Positions 11,461 through 22,631 of a DNA stretch of 64,000 nt are shown here, in pieces. Source of the DNA: Aeromicrobium terrae (GTDB lineage Bacteria > Actinomycetota > Actinomycetes > Propionibacteriales > Nocardioidaceae). Under the pieces are notes generated by a model. That model saw only the letters and a program-made list of their open reading frames with translations, made no database searches and was not told the origin of the DNA. Where the stretch lies: contig NZ_VDUX01000004.1 of the NCBI RefSeq assembly GCF_008039565.1, forward strand, positions 62,001-126,000, given 5' to 3'. The first letter of the stretch is position 1. The number at the start of each line of letters is the position of its first letter. The position numbers and the translations under genes are program-made.

Positions 11461-11465
11461 TGACG

Positions 11466-11603
11466 CCACCTGAGGAGCGAAGCGACGAACGGTGGCGCAG
11501 GTCGAGTGTGCACGCCGAAGGCGTCCGGCGTATCGAGACCATCTGAATGCTTCGAAGTGGTCTCGATACACGCCCTCGTTCCTCGGGCGCGCTCGACCAC
11601 CGG
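11466..11603. repeat. Palindromic repeat cluster downstream of acs
   Basis: The gap 11461-11642 holds two half-units of the repeat also seen at 2932-3026 and 57003-57112. TATCGAGACCA (11531-11541) is followed by its inverse TGGTCTCGATA (11558-11568), and CTCGACCACCGG ends the second half. The 5' unit begins near the acs stop codon. Besides this the gap holds only the -10 box of the next gene. Confidence 0.75.
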
Positions 11604-11630
11604 CTCGATGCGCAGGCCAAAGACCATCGG

Positions 11631-11636
11631 TAGGGT
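11631..11636 (+). promoter_or_regulatory. -10 box of a predicted leaderless transcript
   Basis: TAGGGT lies exactly 6 bases before ATG 11643. No ribosome site precedes the ATG. Confidence 0.6.
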
Positions 11637-11642
11637 CGGAGC

Positions 11643-12062
11643 ATGACTGACGTCGATCAGAAGCCGGACGAGCCCACCATCGGACGCCTGGTGGCGGAGG
11701 CCAGCCGCGACATCTCGAGCCTCGTCCAGGCGGAGATCCAGCTCGCCAAGTCCGAGCTGAAGGTCAGCGTCCGCGCCGGCGGCATCGGCGCTGCGATGCT
11801 GGCCGTGGCCGGGTTCCTCGGACTGCTCATCACGGTTTTGGTCTCGATCTCGATCGCGTACTTCCTCGTCATGGCCGGTCTCGACCCTGCGTGGGCGTTC
11901 CTGATCGTCGCCGGCGCCTACCTGCTGCTCGCGGCCCTGCTCATCGGCCTCGGCATCGTGATGCTCAAGCGCATCCGCGCGCCCAAGAAGACCATCGAGA
12001 CCGCAGGGAAGATCCCGGCAGCACTCAAGGGCGACCCCGGAGGAGCAGCCCGGCGACCGTAG
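11643..12062 (+). CDS. Phage-holin-superfamily (Holin-X) membrane protein
   Basis: This 139-residue protein has an N-terminal amphipathic region (EASRDISSLVQAEIQLAKSE), two membrane segments (about 43-70 and 80-105) and a basic tail. The pattern SSLVQAEIQLAKSEL is diagnostic of the actinobacterial Holin-X (Phage_holin_3_6) family. The function is unknown, and there is no lysis cassette around it. M. tuberculosis has a membrane protein at the matching place, between acs and marP. Its 3' end overlaps the convergent gene at 12025-12831 by 38 bases. Confidence 0.8.
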   Translation: MTDVDQKPDEPTIGRLVAEASRDISSLVQAEIQLAKSELKVSVRAGGIGAAMLAVAGFLGLLITVLVSISIAYFLVMAGLDPAWAFLIVAGAYLLLAALLIGLGIVMLKRIRAPKKTIETAGKIPAALKGDPGGAARRP

Positions 12063-12831
12063 CGGCGAGGCCCGCGAGGGCCAGCACGAGCAGCCACGCG
12101 TTCAGGGAGTCGCTCGCCCGGTCGACGAGCAGGTCGCGCATCTCGCGCGCGAAGTCCGTGCGCGCGGGCGTGCGGTCGAGCACCTCGGGCACCGCCCAGC
12201 CGGTGGCCACGCGCAGGACGCCCGCCACCAGGAGCGCGCCGACGCCGAGCCCCGCCAGCGCGAGCCCGCGTCGTCGCGCGAGCACGAGGGTCAGCAGGGA
12301 CGCGACGCCGATCACGACCAGGCCGATCTTGGACTGGCCCGGCGTGTCCTCGACACGGTCGAGCACCTCGGGATCCGGGGAGTCGTAGACCGGCACCTTC
12401 AGCGTGGACGGGACGTCGACCGGGACCGGGAGCCCGCCGCTCGCCTTCTTGACGACGAAGGAGGCGATCGGGCCGATGTCGACCGTCAGCCGGTCCGCAC
12501 CCCGGTCGAACGTGAGGCGGTGGGTCCGGCGCTGCGAGTCCTCCCACGCGTCGACGAAGCCGGGATCGTCGGAGAGCTGCGCGGCGAACCGCGCCACGAC
12601 CTGGGCGACCGCGGCACTGGCGGCGTCGGGCAGACCGGCCGCCGAGCCGACGTCGTCCGACACCTGTGCGGCGAGCGCCTTCTGCAGCTCGGTGTCGTCG
12701 ACGAACGTCCGGGTGAAGTCGACGTAGCCCTGCTCGTCCGCGACGTGCGTGGCGATCCAGAGCGCCGGCACGGTGATGATCGCGGCCACCACCGCGACGA
12801 TCCAGGCGACGACCGATCCAGCTCTACGCAT
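12025..12831 (-). CDS. Membrane protein of unknown function, last gene of the marP operon
   Basis: The 268-residue protein has one membrane segment at 7-28, an extracytoplasmic region of about 130 residues (QGYVDFTRTFVDDTELQKALA..., then SFVVKKASGGLPVP), and three further membrane segments from about 175 to the end. It starts 24 bases after marP behind GGGAG. Similar proteins with this membrane-loop-membrane layout occur widely in actinobacteria without an assigned role. Linkage to MarP suggests a cell-envelope function, which is inference. Its 3' end overlaps the holin-like gene on the other strand. Confidence 0.75.
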   Translation of the reverse strand: MRRAGSVVAWIVAVVAAIITVPALWIATHVADEQGYVDFTRTFVDDTELQKALAAQVSDDVGSAAGLPDAASAAVAQVVARFAAQLSDDPGFVDAWEDSQRRTHRLTFDRGADRLTVDIGPIASFVVKKASGGLPVPVDVPSTLKVPVYDSPDPEVLDRVEDTPGQSKIGLVVIGVASLLTLVLARRRGLALAGLGVGALLVAGVLRVATGWAVPEVLDRTPARTDFAREMRDLLVDRASDSLNAWLLVLALAGLAATVAGLLLRGRP

Positions 12832-12855
12832 CAGGCGACTCCCGTCGCGGCCGCA

Positions 12856-16011
<3,156 letters not shown>

Positions 16012-16017
16012 GACGCC

Positions 16018-16023
16018 AGGGTA
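16018..16023 (-). promoter_or_regulatory. -10 box of nth, predicted leaderless
   Basis: TACCCT on the minus strand, 6 bases before GTG 16011. The crp -10-like TAGACT lies at 16035-16040 on the other strand, so the two divergent promoters overlap. Confidence 0.6.
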
Positions 16024-16070
16024 CGGGGCATGGATAGACTGTGACCGAGGCAACAAGTGAAGGATGGCCC

Positions 16071-16748
16071 GTGACTGACGACGTGCTGCGGCAAGCGCCG
16101 CTGTTCTCCGGACTCGACGACGAGGCGGCCGGGCTCATCGAGTCGTCGATGGGGAGTGTCTCCCTCAAGCGCGGCGAGGTGCTGTTCAACGAGGGCGACG
16201 ACGGCAACCAGCTGTACGTCGTCACCGACGGCAAGATCAAGCTCGGGCGCACGTCGCCCGACGGCCGCGAGAACCTCCTGGCCATCCTCGGCCCGGGCCA
16301 GATGTTCGGCGAGCTCTCGTTCTTCGACCCGGGCCCCCGGTCGGCCACCTGCACCGCGGTCACGGACGTCGACCTGAAGAGCCTCGGTCACGACGCCCTG
16401 CTGCCCGTGCTCGCGTCCCACTCCGACGTCGCCCTCGCGCTGCTGCACCAGCTCGCCGGCCGTCTGCGTCGCACCAACGAGGTCGTCGGCGACCTCGTCT
16501 TCTCCGACGTCCCCGGCCGCGTCGCCAAGGCCCTGCTCGACCTCGCGTCCCGCTTCGGCCGCCGCGCCGACGACGGCGTGCACGTCAACCACGACCTCAC
16601 CCAGGAGGAGCTCGCCCAGCTCGTCGGCGCCTCCCGCGAGACCGTCAACAAGGCCCTCGCCGACTTCGCCTCCCGTGGCTGGCTCCGCCTCGAGCCCCGC
16701 AGCGTCGTCATCCTGGACCTCGAGCGCCTCCAGCGCCGCGCCCGCTGA
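16071..16748 (+). CDS. crp: Crp/GlxR-family cAMP-responsive regulator
   Basis: The 225-residue regulator has a cyclic-nucleotide domain with the phosphate-binding cassette [14 protein letters not shown] (79-92) and a C-terminal winged helix ([22 protein letters not shown], 175-196). GTG 16071 follows AAGGA by 7 bases. An earlier in-frame GTG at 16041 lies too close to the -10 box (TAGACT, 16035-16040). The protein is the counterpart of mycobacterial Rv3676 and corynebacterial GlxR. Likely targets in this window are the GTGA-N6-TCAC palindromes before the DUF485-actP genes and acs. Confidence 0.94.
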   Translation: MTDDVLRQAPLFSGLDDEAAGLIESSMGSVSLKRGEVLFNEGDDGNQLYVVTDGKIKLGRTSPDGRENLLAILGPGQMFGELSFFDPGPRSATCTAVTDVDLKSLGHDALLPVLASHSDVALALLHQLAGRLRRTNEVVGDLVFSDVPGRVAKALLDLASRFGRRADDGVHVNHDLTQEELAQLVGASRETVNKALADFASRGWLRLEPRSVVILDLERLQRRAR

Positions 16749-16766
16749 CCCGACCTGGGGTCCCGG

Positions 16767-16795
16767 GGTCCTCGAGATTTGGCCGCTTAGGCACC
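16767..16795. repeat. Left inverted repeat flanking the DUF559-type gene
   Basis: GGTCCTCGAGATTTGGCC, then 6 bases, then GCACC. It is the inverse of 17828-17856 with 25 of 29 bases matching, including a perfect 18-bp outer block. It lies 18 bp after the crp stop codon. Confidence 0.75.
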
Positions 16796-16828
16796 GTTCC
16801 GCGGCCAGAACGACGGATTTTGCGTTGA

Positions 16829-17725
16829 TCAACGGCCAAATGTCGGGCGCGGGCCACGGTACCCGCGCTCACGAAGGGCTTCATAGACGCGCCAGGCGAT
16901 CGCGCGCTCGTTCTTGAAGTCCTCCGTGGTCACCACGATGAGCCGCCACCCGAGCGACTCCAACAGCTCACGACGCAGATGATCGCGTTGGCGCTGGCGG
17001 GCGTCGCGCTCGTGGACCCACCCGTCGTGCTCGACGATCACTCGGTACTCGGCGTACGTGAGATCACCCTTGGCGATCTGCACGCCGTGGTCGTCGACAA
17101 TCGGCGGATTCGGCTCAGGAATCGGCAGGCCGGCCTTCATGAGGATCCAGCGGACGTCGGACTCGCGCGGGGAGTCGACGCGCGGTCGCACCCACGGCGC
17201 GACGCGCCGGGCTCTCTGGACGCCGTCGAGATGTGACTTCCGGGCGTACTCGTTCAACGCGTAGACGTCGGTGCTTCCTTGCCGCACGAGCCAATCACCC
17301 ACCCGAAGCAGCTGTCGTTCTTCGAGCTGGGTGGCGACGTCGACGAACGTCCGGTCGGGCCCGAGGATCGGTACGCCGGCCATGTCGAGCGGGCTGAGCT
17401 CTCCCTGCCGTCGGTGCACCACGATCCCAGGTCGCTCGACATGCAAGCGCGACGCCGTCGAGATGTGGATCGGCGTCTCGGCAACTCCGTCGTAGCCGCG
17501 CCATCGCAGGTTCGAGACATGACTCAACGCAGCGTCGGGTGGCATGACGAGGAAGGCGCCGCGGACGAGCAGATCGAAGGAGATCGGCGTCTCCACCGTC
17601 CGGTGCACGCCACGGAAGACCTGCGCGAAACGACGACCCTGGAGCATGCGTCGCGTCACGCCGAAGCGTGCGGCCTGGGCCGGCGTGAAGGCGCGGCCGT
17701 GCAGCTCTGGAGGGATGACGCGCAC
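16829..17725 (-). CDS. DUF559-type (Vsr-like) protein with AbiEi-like N-terminus
   Basis: The 298-residue protein has an N-terminal region of about 90 residues (FTPAQAARFGVTRRMLQGRRFAQVFRGVHR) like the winged-helix AbiEi antitoxin domain. The C-terminal part resembles DUF559, related to Vsr/very-short-patch endonucleases: E189-like position in SPRESDVRWIL, then YAEYRVIVEHDGWVHERDARQRQRD and LGWRLIVVTTEDF. Single genes of this type are scattered in actinobacteria and their function is unknown. The gene interrupts the crp-MBL order seen in mycobacteria, is less GC-rich than its neighbours, and lies between inverted repeats. It has no obvious toxin partner. Transfer is inference. Confidence 0.75.
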   Translation of the reverse strand: MRVIPPELHGRAFTPAQAARFGVTRRMLQGRRFAQVFRGVHRTVETPISFDLLVRGAFLVMPPDAALSHVSNLRWRGYDGVAETPIHISTASRLHVERPGIVVHRRQGELSPLDMAGVPILGPDRTFVDVATQLEERQLLRVGDWLVRQGSTDVYALNEYARKSHLDGVQRARRVAPWVRPRVDSPRESDVRWILMKAGLPIPEPNPPIVDDHGVQIAKGDLTYAEYRVIVEHDGWVHERDARQRQRDHLRRELLESLGWRLIVVTTEDFKNERAIAWRVYEALRERGYRGPRPTFGR

Positions 17726-17827
17726 CGACTGACGATGACCTGGATTCGTCGATCTAGCCGGAGCACGTCCACAAGTCGGAGATGTGGCCGGTTACGCACC
17801 AGATTTCGACGCTAGCCCCTCGAAAAT

Positions 17828-17856
17828 GGTGCGCAACGGGCCAAATCTCGAGGACC
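17828..17856. repeat. Right inverted repeat flanking the DUF559-type gene
   Basis: GGTGC, 6 bases, then GGCCAAATCTCGAGGACC, the inverse of 16767-16795. It ends 6 bp before the stop codon of the MBL gene. Just inside it, 17797-17832 can fold through GCACCAGATTTCGA and TCGAAAATGGTGC. Confidence 0.75.
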
Positions 17857-17862
17857 CGGGGG

Positions 17863-18642
17863 CTACGACGACCGCAGGTAGGTGAGCTGGGCCTCGACGC
17901 TGAGCTCGGCGGCGGGCCAGAGGGACTGGTCGACGTCGAAGTAGACGCGCTCGACGACCTCGCGGGCGGTGGTGGCGCCGGCGGCGAGGGCCTCGCGGAC
18001 CTGGTCGAGGCGCTCCTGGCGGTGGTCGAGGTAGTAGTCGAGCACCGCGGCGGGGTCGTCGACGACGGGGCCGTGGCCGGGCAGGATCCGCTCGACGAGG
18101 CCCTCGGCGGTCAGCTCGCGCAGCAGGGCGATGGAGTCCAGGTACGGCCCGAGGACGCCGTCGGGGTGGACGACGACCGTGGTACCGCGGCCGAGCACCA
18201 TGTCGCCGGTCAGGAGCGTGGGCTCGTCGGCGAGGCGGAAGCAGGTGGAGTCGGACGTATGGCCGGGCGTCGCGACGACCACGACCTTCAGGCCGTCGAT
18301 GTCGATGGTCTCGCCGTCGACGAGGGGCTCGGCGTCGTGGCAGAACTCCGGATCGGTGGCACGGGACGGCGCCCCGGTGAGCTCGATGAACCGCTCGATC
18401 GACTCGGTGTGGTCGACGTGCCGGTGCGTGAACAGCACCAGGCCGACGTCGCCGGCGGCGGCCAGCACCGCCTGGAGGTGGGCGTCGATGTCCGGACCGG
18501 GGTCGACGACGATCGACCGGGTGGCCCCGGGCTCGCGCAGGACCCAGGTGTTGGTGCCGTCGAGCGTCATGACGCCCGGGTTGGCGGCCAGGACACGCGT
18601 GGCGCGATCGGTGACGACCAGCGGCTCAGAGGTGGTGGTCAC
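17863..18642 (-). CDS. MBL-fold metal-dependent hydrolase
   Basis: The 259-residue protein has the metallo-beta-lactamase motif THRHVDHTE (72-80), then TPGHT, LTGDMVLG and LPGHGPVV, which supply the metal ligands. A C-terminal helical domain (YYLDHRQERLDQVREAL, ending in a winged-helix-like segment) matches the LACTB2/Rv3677c-type group, for which a nuclease role is possible. It is the last gene of DUF4177-RidA-Nudix-MBL. GTG 18642 overlaps the Nudix stop codon as GTGA. Confidence 0.88.
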   Translation of the reverse strand: MTTTSEPLVVTDRATRVLAANPGVMTLDGTNTWVLREPGATRSIVVDPGPDIDAHLQAVLAAAGDVGLVLFTHRHVDHTESIERFIELTGAPSRATDPEFCHDAEPLVDGETIDIDGLKVVVVATPGHTSDSTCFRLADEPTLLTGDMVLGRGTTVVVHPDGVLGPYLDSIALLRELTAEGLVERILPGHGPVVDDPAAVLDYYLDHRQERLDQVREALAAGATTAREVVERVYFDVDQSLWPAAELSVEAQLTYLRSS

Positions 18643-19451
18643 GGGTCCTCCAGCGGGTTCTCCAGGTACAGCTGTCCGTCGACCTCCACGAGCTTCGGTT
18701 CGATCGGGATGATCGACCGGGCGGCCGCTGCCTCAAGGATGCCCTGAGCCGTGAGTCCCGACACCTCTTTGCACGTGATCGCCGTGGGCGGCAGCATCGC
18801 CGCCTCGCCGGCCTTCATCGCCGCCAGGGCCGTGGTGAGGGGCATCCAGGCGGCCTTGTCGGACTCCCCCGGCAGCTCGCCGACGACCTGGCCCGCGGGC
18901 AGCGCGGCCACGAAGAACCGGGTGTCGTAGCGACGCGGCTCGAACTCCGGCGTGATCCAGTGCGACCAGGCGCCGAGCAGGTCGGCGCGCAGCACCAGCG
19001 ATCTCTCGGCGAGGAACTGCGCGAACCCGTACTCGCCGTTCTCCAGCGCGACGCGGGCGGCCTGCATCTCCGACGAGCTCGTGTCCCCCACGACCGTGTC
19101 GGCGTCCGGCCCGGCGAGCAGGATGCCGGACTCCTCGAACGTCTCGCGCACGGCGGCCACGACGAGCGCACGGGCCGTCTCGGGGTCGCACCCGAACCGC
19201 TCGCCCCACTCCTCGGCCGACGGACCGACCCAGTCGACGGGCGCGGCGTCGGACTCCTGCACCTTGCCGCCCGGGAACACGTAGACGCCCGGCGCGAACG
19301 CCATCGTGCTCTGGCGGCGCATCAGGTACGCCTCGATGCCGTCCGCCCCGTCGCGGACGAGCACGATCGTGGCCGCGGGCCGTGGCGTCGCCGGGTTGCC
19401 GGCCACCTTCGCCGCGTGCTCGCGCAGGCTGTCCGGCACCGGGATGCGCAT
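18639..19451 (-). CDS. Nudix hydrolase, large form
   Basis: The 270-residue protein carries a Nudix-type core: FAPGVYVFPGGKVQ near 58, then after a long insertion AAVRETFEESGILLAG, whose REXXEE residues bind metal. This split arrangement is usual in the NUDT19-like group, which hydrolyses CoA esters, so CoA derivatives are a plausible substrate. ATG 19451 overlaps the RidA stop codon as TGATG, and its stop overlaps the MBL start. Confidence 0.82.
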   Translation of the reverse strand: MRIPVPDSLREHAAKVAGNPATPRPAATIVLVRDGADGIEAYLMRRQSTMAFAPGVYVFPGGKVQESDAAPVDWVGPSAEEWGERFGCDPETARALVVAAVRETFEESGILLAGPDADTVVGDTSSSEMQAARVALENGEYGFAQFLAERSLVLRADLLGAWSHWITPEFEPRRYDTRFFVAALPAGQVVGELPGESDKAAWMPLTTALAAMKAGEAAMLPPTAITCKEVSGLTAQGILEAAAARSIIPIEPKLVEVDGQLYLENPLEDP

Positions 19452-19912
19452 CAGCCGACCTCGACCACGAGCTCGACCTCCACCGGTGCATCGAGGGGCA
19501 GGACGGGGACGCCGACGGCGCTGCGGGCGTGCTTGCCGGCGTCGCCGAAGACGTCGCCGAGCAGCTCGCTGGCGCCGTTGGCCACGCCAGGCTGCCCGGT
19601 GAAGTCGGGAGTGCTCGCCACGAAGACCGTGGCCTTCACGACGCGCACGACGGAGGACAGCTCGCCGATCTCCGCCTTCACGGCGGCCAACGCGTTCAGG
19701 GCGCACTGCCGGGCGCACTCGGTGGCCACCTCGGCGGACACCTCGCCGCCGACCTTGCCCGTGGCGATCAGCTCGCCGTCGCGCATCGGCAGCTGGCCGG
19801 CCGTGAAGACGTGCGCACCGCTGCGCGCGGCCGGCACGTAGGCGGCCACCGGTGGCACCACCGCGGGCACGGGCAGGCCGAGCTCGGCGAGGCGCTCCTC
19901 CGGGGTGCTCAT
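19451..19912 (-). CDS. RidA-family (YjgF/UK114) protein
   Basis: The 153-residue protein has the RidA-family core: AARSGAHVFTAGQLPMRDGEL near the N-terminus, ECARQCALNALAAVKAEIGELSSVVRVVKATVFVAS, and a C-terminal PVLPLDAPVEVELVVEV. The usual C-terminal arginine that reacts with enamine/imine substrates in true RidA is not obvious, so it belongs to a side branch. ATG 19912 overlaps the DUF4177 stop codon (ATGA). Homologue of Rv3678c. Confidence 0.9.
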   Translation of the reverse strand: MSTPEERLAELGLPVPAVVPPVAAYVPAARSGAHVFTAGQLPMRDGELIATGKVGGEVSAEVATECARQCALNALAAVKAEIGELSSVVRVVKATVFVASTPDFTGQPGVANGASELLGDVFGDAGKHARSAVGVPVLPLDAPVEVELVVEVG

Positions 19913-20067
19913 GACTCGATCGGCCGCTTGAAGTAGGCGACGAGGTTCTCGGGGTTCATGCCCGGCACGATCTGCACGAGCTCCCACCGATCGGCCCCGA
20001 AGTTGTCGAGGATCTGCTTCGTGTTGTGCACCAGCACCGGTGCCGTCAGGTACTCCCACTGCGTCAT
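19909..20067 (-). CDS. DUF4177 small protein
   Basis: A 52-residue frame from ATG 20067 encodes a protein starting MTQWEYLTAPVLVHNTKQIL, followed by DRWELVQIVPG and AYFKRP. The WEY...GWELVQV-like pattern is diagnostic of the DUF4177 family. It is the first gene of the minus-strand operon and overlaps ridA by 4 bases. TAGGGT at 20074-20079 lies 6 bases before the ATG, so its mRNA is probably leaderless. Homologues lie in the same place before ridA in mycobacteria. The function is unknown. Confidence 0.88.
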   Translation of the reverse strand: MTQWEYLTAPVLVHNTKQILDNFGADRWELVQIVPGMNPENLVAYFKRPIES

Positions 20068-20073
20068 GAGGCG

Positions 20074-20097
20074 ACCCTATCGCCGCATTAGTAGGGT
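20074..20097. promoter_or_regulatory. Divergent leaderless promoter pair
   Basis: Minus-strand TAGGGT (20074-20079) is 6 bases before ATG 20067, and plus-strand TAGGGT (20092-20097) is 7 bases before GTG 20105. The start codons are only 37 bp apart, so the -35 region of each promoter overlaps the other's transcribed strand and the two polymerases must compete. Confidence 0.65.
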
Positions 20098-20104
20098 CTA
20101 CGCC

Positions 20105-21076
20105 GTGACCATCGCCACCCCCCTGCACGTCGTCACGGGCAAGGGCGGCACGGGGAAGACCACGGTCGCCGCCGCGTTGGCGACCGCCCTCGCCCAGTCC
20201 GGACAGCGCGTCCTGCTCTGCGAGGTCGAGGGCCGCCAGGGCATCGCGCAGCTCTTCGACGTCCCGCCGCTGCCCTACGAGGAGCGCAAGATCGCCATGG
20301 GCCTGGGCGGCGGCGACGTCTACGCGCTGGCGGTCGACGCGGAGTCCGCGCTGCTCGAGTACCTGCAGATGTACTACCGGCTCGGACGGGCCGGCAAGGC
20401 GCTCGACCGCTTCGGGATCATCGACTTCGCCACCACGATCGCTCCCGGCGTCCGCGACGTGCTGCTCACCGGCAAGGTCTACGAGGCCGCCAAGCGACGC
20501 GAGGGCAAGGACTTCAGCTACGACGCGATCGTGCTCGACGCCCCACCCACCGGCCGCATCGCCCGCTTCCTGAACGTCAACGAGGAGGTGGCCGGGCTGG
20601 CGAAGGTCGGTCCGGTCCGGCGCCAGGCCAACTCGATCATGGAGATGATGCGGAGCAGCAGCACGCGCGTCCACCTCGTGACCGTGCTGGAGGAGATGCC
20701 CGTGCAGGAGACGCTCGACGGCATCGCCGAGCTGAAGGACACCCGGCTGCCGGTGGGCCACGTCATCGTGAACCTGGTGCGGGGAGCGTTGATCGGCGCG
20801 GAGACCGCCGAGGCGCTCGAGTCCGGGCGGCTGGGCAGGAAGCAGGTCGCTGCCGCGCTGTCGAAGGTGGCCGTCGACCCCGCCGCCGCCGACGACCTCA
20901 TCGCGACCGGCCACGCCCACCTCCAGCGCCAGGCGCTCCAGGAGTCGCAGCGCGAGGTGCTGGCGACGTCCGGGCAGCCCACCGTCGAGCTGCCCCTGCT
21001 CGGCGACGCCATCGACCAGGGCGCATTGTTCGAGCTCGCCGAGATACTGCGCGACTCGGTCCTGGAGGACGCATGA
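20105..21076 (+). CDS. Get3/ArsA-like ATPase, BagA-type
   Basis: The 323-residue ATPase has the deviant Walker A GKGGTGKTT (12-20) with the signature lysine K13 of dimeric ArsA/Get3/MinD-type ATPases, and YDAIVLDAPPTGRIARFL as switch region. It lacks the CxxC zinc motif of Get3 and the methionine-rich client groove is not evident. In mycobacteria the matching pair Rv3679-Rv3680 was described as Get3-like BagA and BagB. GTG 20105 is 7 bases after a TAGGGT box. Its stop overlaps the ATG of the second ATPase (ATGA), consistent with a heteromeric complex. Confidence 0.88.
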   Translation: MTIATPLHVVTGKGGTGKTTVAAALATALAQSGQRVLLCEVEGRQGIAQLFDVPPLPYEERKIAMGLGGGDVYALAVDAESALLEYLQMYYRLGRAGKALDRFGIIDFATTIAPGVRDVLLTGKVYEAAKRREGKDFSYDAIVLDAPPTGRIARFLNVNEEVAGLAKVGPVRRQANSIMEMMRSSSTRVHLVTVLEEMPVQETLDGIAELKDTRLPVGHVIVNLVRGALIGAETAEALESGRLGRKQVAAALSKVAVDPAAADDLIATGHAHLQRQALQESQREVLATSGQPTVELPLLGDAIDQGALFELAEILRDSVLEDA

Positions 21077-22269
21077 GCCCCGCACCCACGCGCGCCAAGG
21101 GTCGCGGCCGCCGGTCCCGCACCGCCGGACCGTCGGCGCCGGCGACGCGCACCGACTCGATCGACGTCGACGCACTGCTGGCCGACCGCGGCACCGAGAT
21201 CATCGTCTGCTGCGGCTCCGGCGGCGTCGGCAAGACCACCACGTCCGCCGCCCTCGCGCTGCGGGCCGCCGAGCAGGGCCGCCGCGTCTGCGTCATGACG
21301 ATCGACCCGGCCCGACGCCTGGCGCAGTCGATGGGGCTCACCGAGCTCGACAACGTCCCGCGCCCGGTCGACGGCGTCGACACGTCGGCCGGCGGCGGTC
21401 TCGACGCGATGATGCTCGACATGAAGCGCACCTTCGACGAGGTCGTCGAGGCGCACTCCACGCCGGAGAAGGCGCAGCAGATCCTGGCCAACCCGTTCTA
21501 CGTGGCGCTCTCCAGCTCCTTCGCCGGCACGCAGGAATACATGGCGATGGAGAAGCTCAGCCAGCTGCACTCCGACGAGAACCACACCTGGGACCTCATC
21601 GTCGTGGACACCCCTCCGTCGCGGTCGGCACTCGACTTCCTCGACGCCCCGGAGCGGCTGTCGTCGCTGCTCGACGGCAAGTTCGTCCGGCTGATGGTGG
21701 CGCCCGCCCGAGGGCCGGCCAAGCTGCTCAGTGCCGGCGTCGGTCTCGTCACCGGCGCCCTGAGCAAGGTGCTCGGCGCCCAGATGCTCACCGACCTCCA
21801 GGGCCTGATCGCCGCGCTGGACACGATCTTCGGCGGGTTCCGCCAGCGGGCCGAGGCCACGTACGCGCTCCTGCAGGCCGACGAGACGGCGTTCGTCGTC
21901 GTGGCCGCGCCGGAGCCCGACGCGATGCGCGAGGCCGCCTACTTCGTCGAGCGGTTGTCGGAGGAGTCGATGCCGCTGGCCGGGCTCGTCGTCAACCGCT
22001 CGCACCTCGACGCCGGCGTGCTCACCGCAGCGGACGCCGAGTCGGCCGGCCGCAAGCTGGCCGACGGGTCCAAGGCCGAGCGCGGCACGTCGGAGCTGCT
22101 GGCGGTGCATGCCGCCCGGGCACGCGTCGCCGCCCGCGAGTCACGCGTGGTGCAGCGCTTCACAGCGGCGCACCCGCGTGTCCCGTCGGTCTGGGTGCCG
22201 GCCCTCGCCGGCGACGTGCACGATCTCGACGGACTCCGTGAGATCGGCGAGCTGCTGGCGGAGTCCTAG
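21073..22269 (+). CDS. Get3/ArsA-like ATPase, BagB-type
   Basis: The 398-residue ATPase has an N-terminal basic, disordered extension of about 40 residues (TRAKGRGRRSRTAGPSAPATR). Its P-loop reads GSGGVGKTTT (48-57), with serine S49 in place of the signature lysine present in its neighbour. MTIDPARRLAQSMG and DLIVVDTPPSRSALDFLDAP are the A-loop/switch blocks of the ArsA family. It is coupled to the first ATPase by a 4-nt overlap. Whether the pair inserts membrane proteins or has another role is not settled by the sequence. Confidence 0.88.
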   Translation: MSPAPTRAKGRGRRSRTAGPSAPATRTDSIDVDALLADRGTEIIVCCGSGGVGKTTTSAALALRAAEQGRRVCVMTIDPARRLAQSMGLTELDNVPRPVDGVDTSAGGGLDAMMLDMKRTFDEVVEAHSTPEKAQQILANPFYVALSSSFAGTQEYMAMEKLSQLHSDENHTWDLIVVDTPPSRSALDFLDAPERLSSLLDGKFVRLMVAPARGPAKLLSAGVGLVTGALSKVLGAQMLTDLQGLIAALDTIFGGFRQRAEATYALLQADETAFVVVAAPEPDAMREAAYFVERLSEESMPLAGLVVNRSHLDAGVLTAADAESAGRKLADGSKAERGTSELLAVHAARARVAARESRVVQRFTAAHPRVPSVWVPALAGDVHDLDGLREIGELLAES

Positions 22270-22279
22270 GTCGGGGGCC

Positions 22280-22540
22280 CTAGGACGCAGCCTGCAGGAT
22301 GGTGCGCCAGGTCGTCACGTTCGGACGACGACGCAGCAGGGCACGACGCTCGCGCTCGGTCATGCCGCCCCAGACACCCCACTCGATGCGGTTGTCCAGA
22401 GCCTCGACCAGGCACTCCGCCCGGACCGAGCACCCGCCACAGACCTGCTTGGCACGGTTCTGCTCGGCACCCTTGACGAACAGTGCGTCCGAGTTGCCCT
22501 GACAGGCGGCGACCGCCGCCCAGTTTTCGTTCCACCCCAT
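22280..22540 (-). CDS. WhiB-family iron-sulfur regulator (WhiB4 position)
   Basis: The 86-residue protein has four cysteines (C13, C34, C37, C43) that ligate a 4Fe-4S cluster, the GVWGG turn (55-59) and a basic tail (RRALLRRRP) for DNA binding. ATG 22540 follows GGGAGG. It lies convergent to the BagB gene and divergent from the PBP gene, exactly as whiB4 (Rv3681c) lies by Rv3680 and ponA2, so a redox-sensing WhiB4-like role is likely. Confidence 0.92.
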   Translation of the reverse strand: MGWNENWAAVAACQGNSDALFVKGAEQNRAKQVCGGCSVRAECLVEALDNRIEWGVWGGMTERERRALLRRRPNVTTWRTILQAAS

Positions 22541-22631
22541 GATGTACCTCCCGAGATTTCAGCCCTGGTGAGCCGAAAGTGATACGTGTGAACAACCTAA
22601 GAATTTGGGGCGTATGGGGTCAGACACGGAC

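Noticed and set aside
11643..12062. Phage lysis gene (holin) suggesting a prophage
   Set aside because: The protein belongs to a chromosomal actinobacterial membrane family; no endolysin, integrase or structural phage genes are near.
16040..16055. Crp autoregulatory site at the crp promoter
   Set aside because: Only the left half TGTGA fits; the right half CAACA is too different from TCACA to support a call.
16012..16056. Longer N-terminus for endonuclease III from codon at 16056
   Set aside because: It would overlap the crp promoter and lacks a ribosome site; GTG 16011 has TACCCT at the exact leaderless distance.
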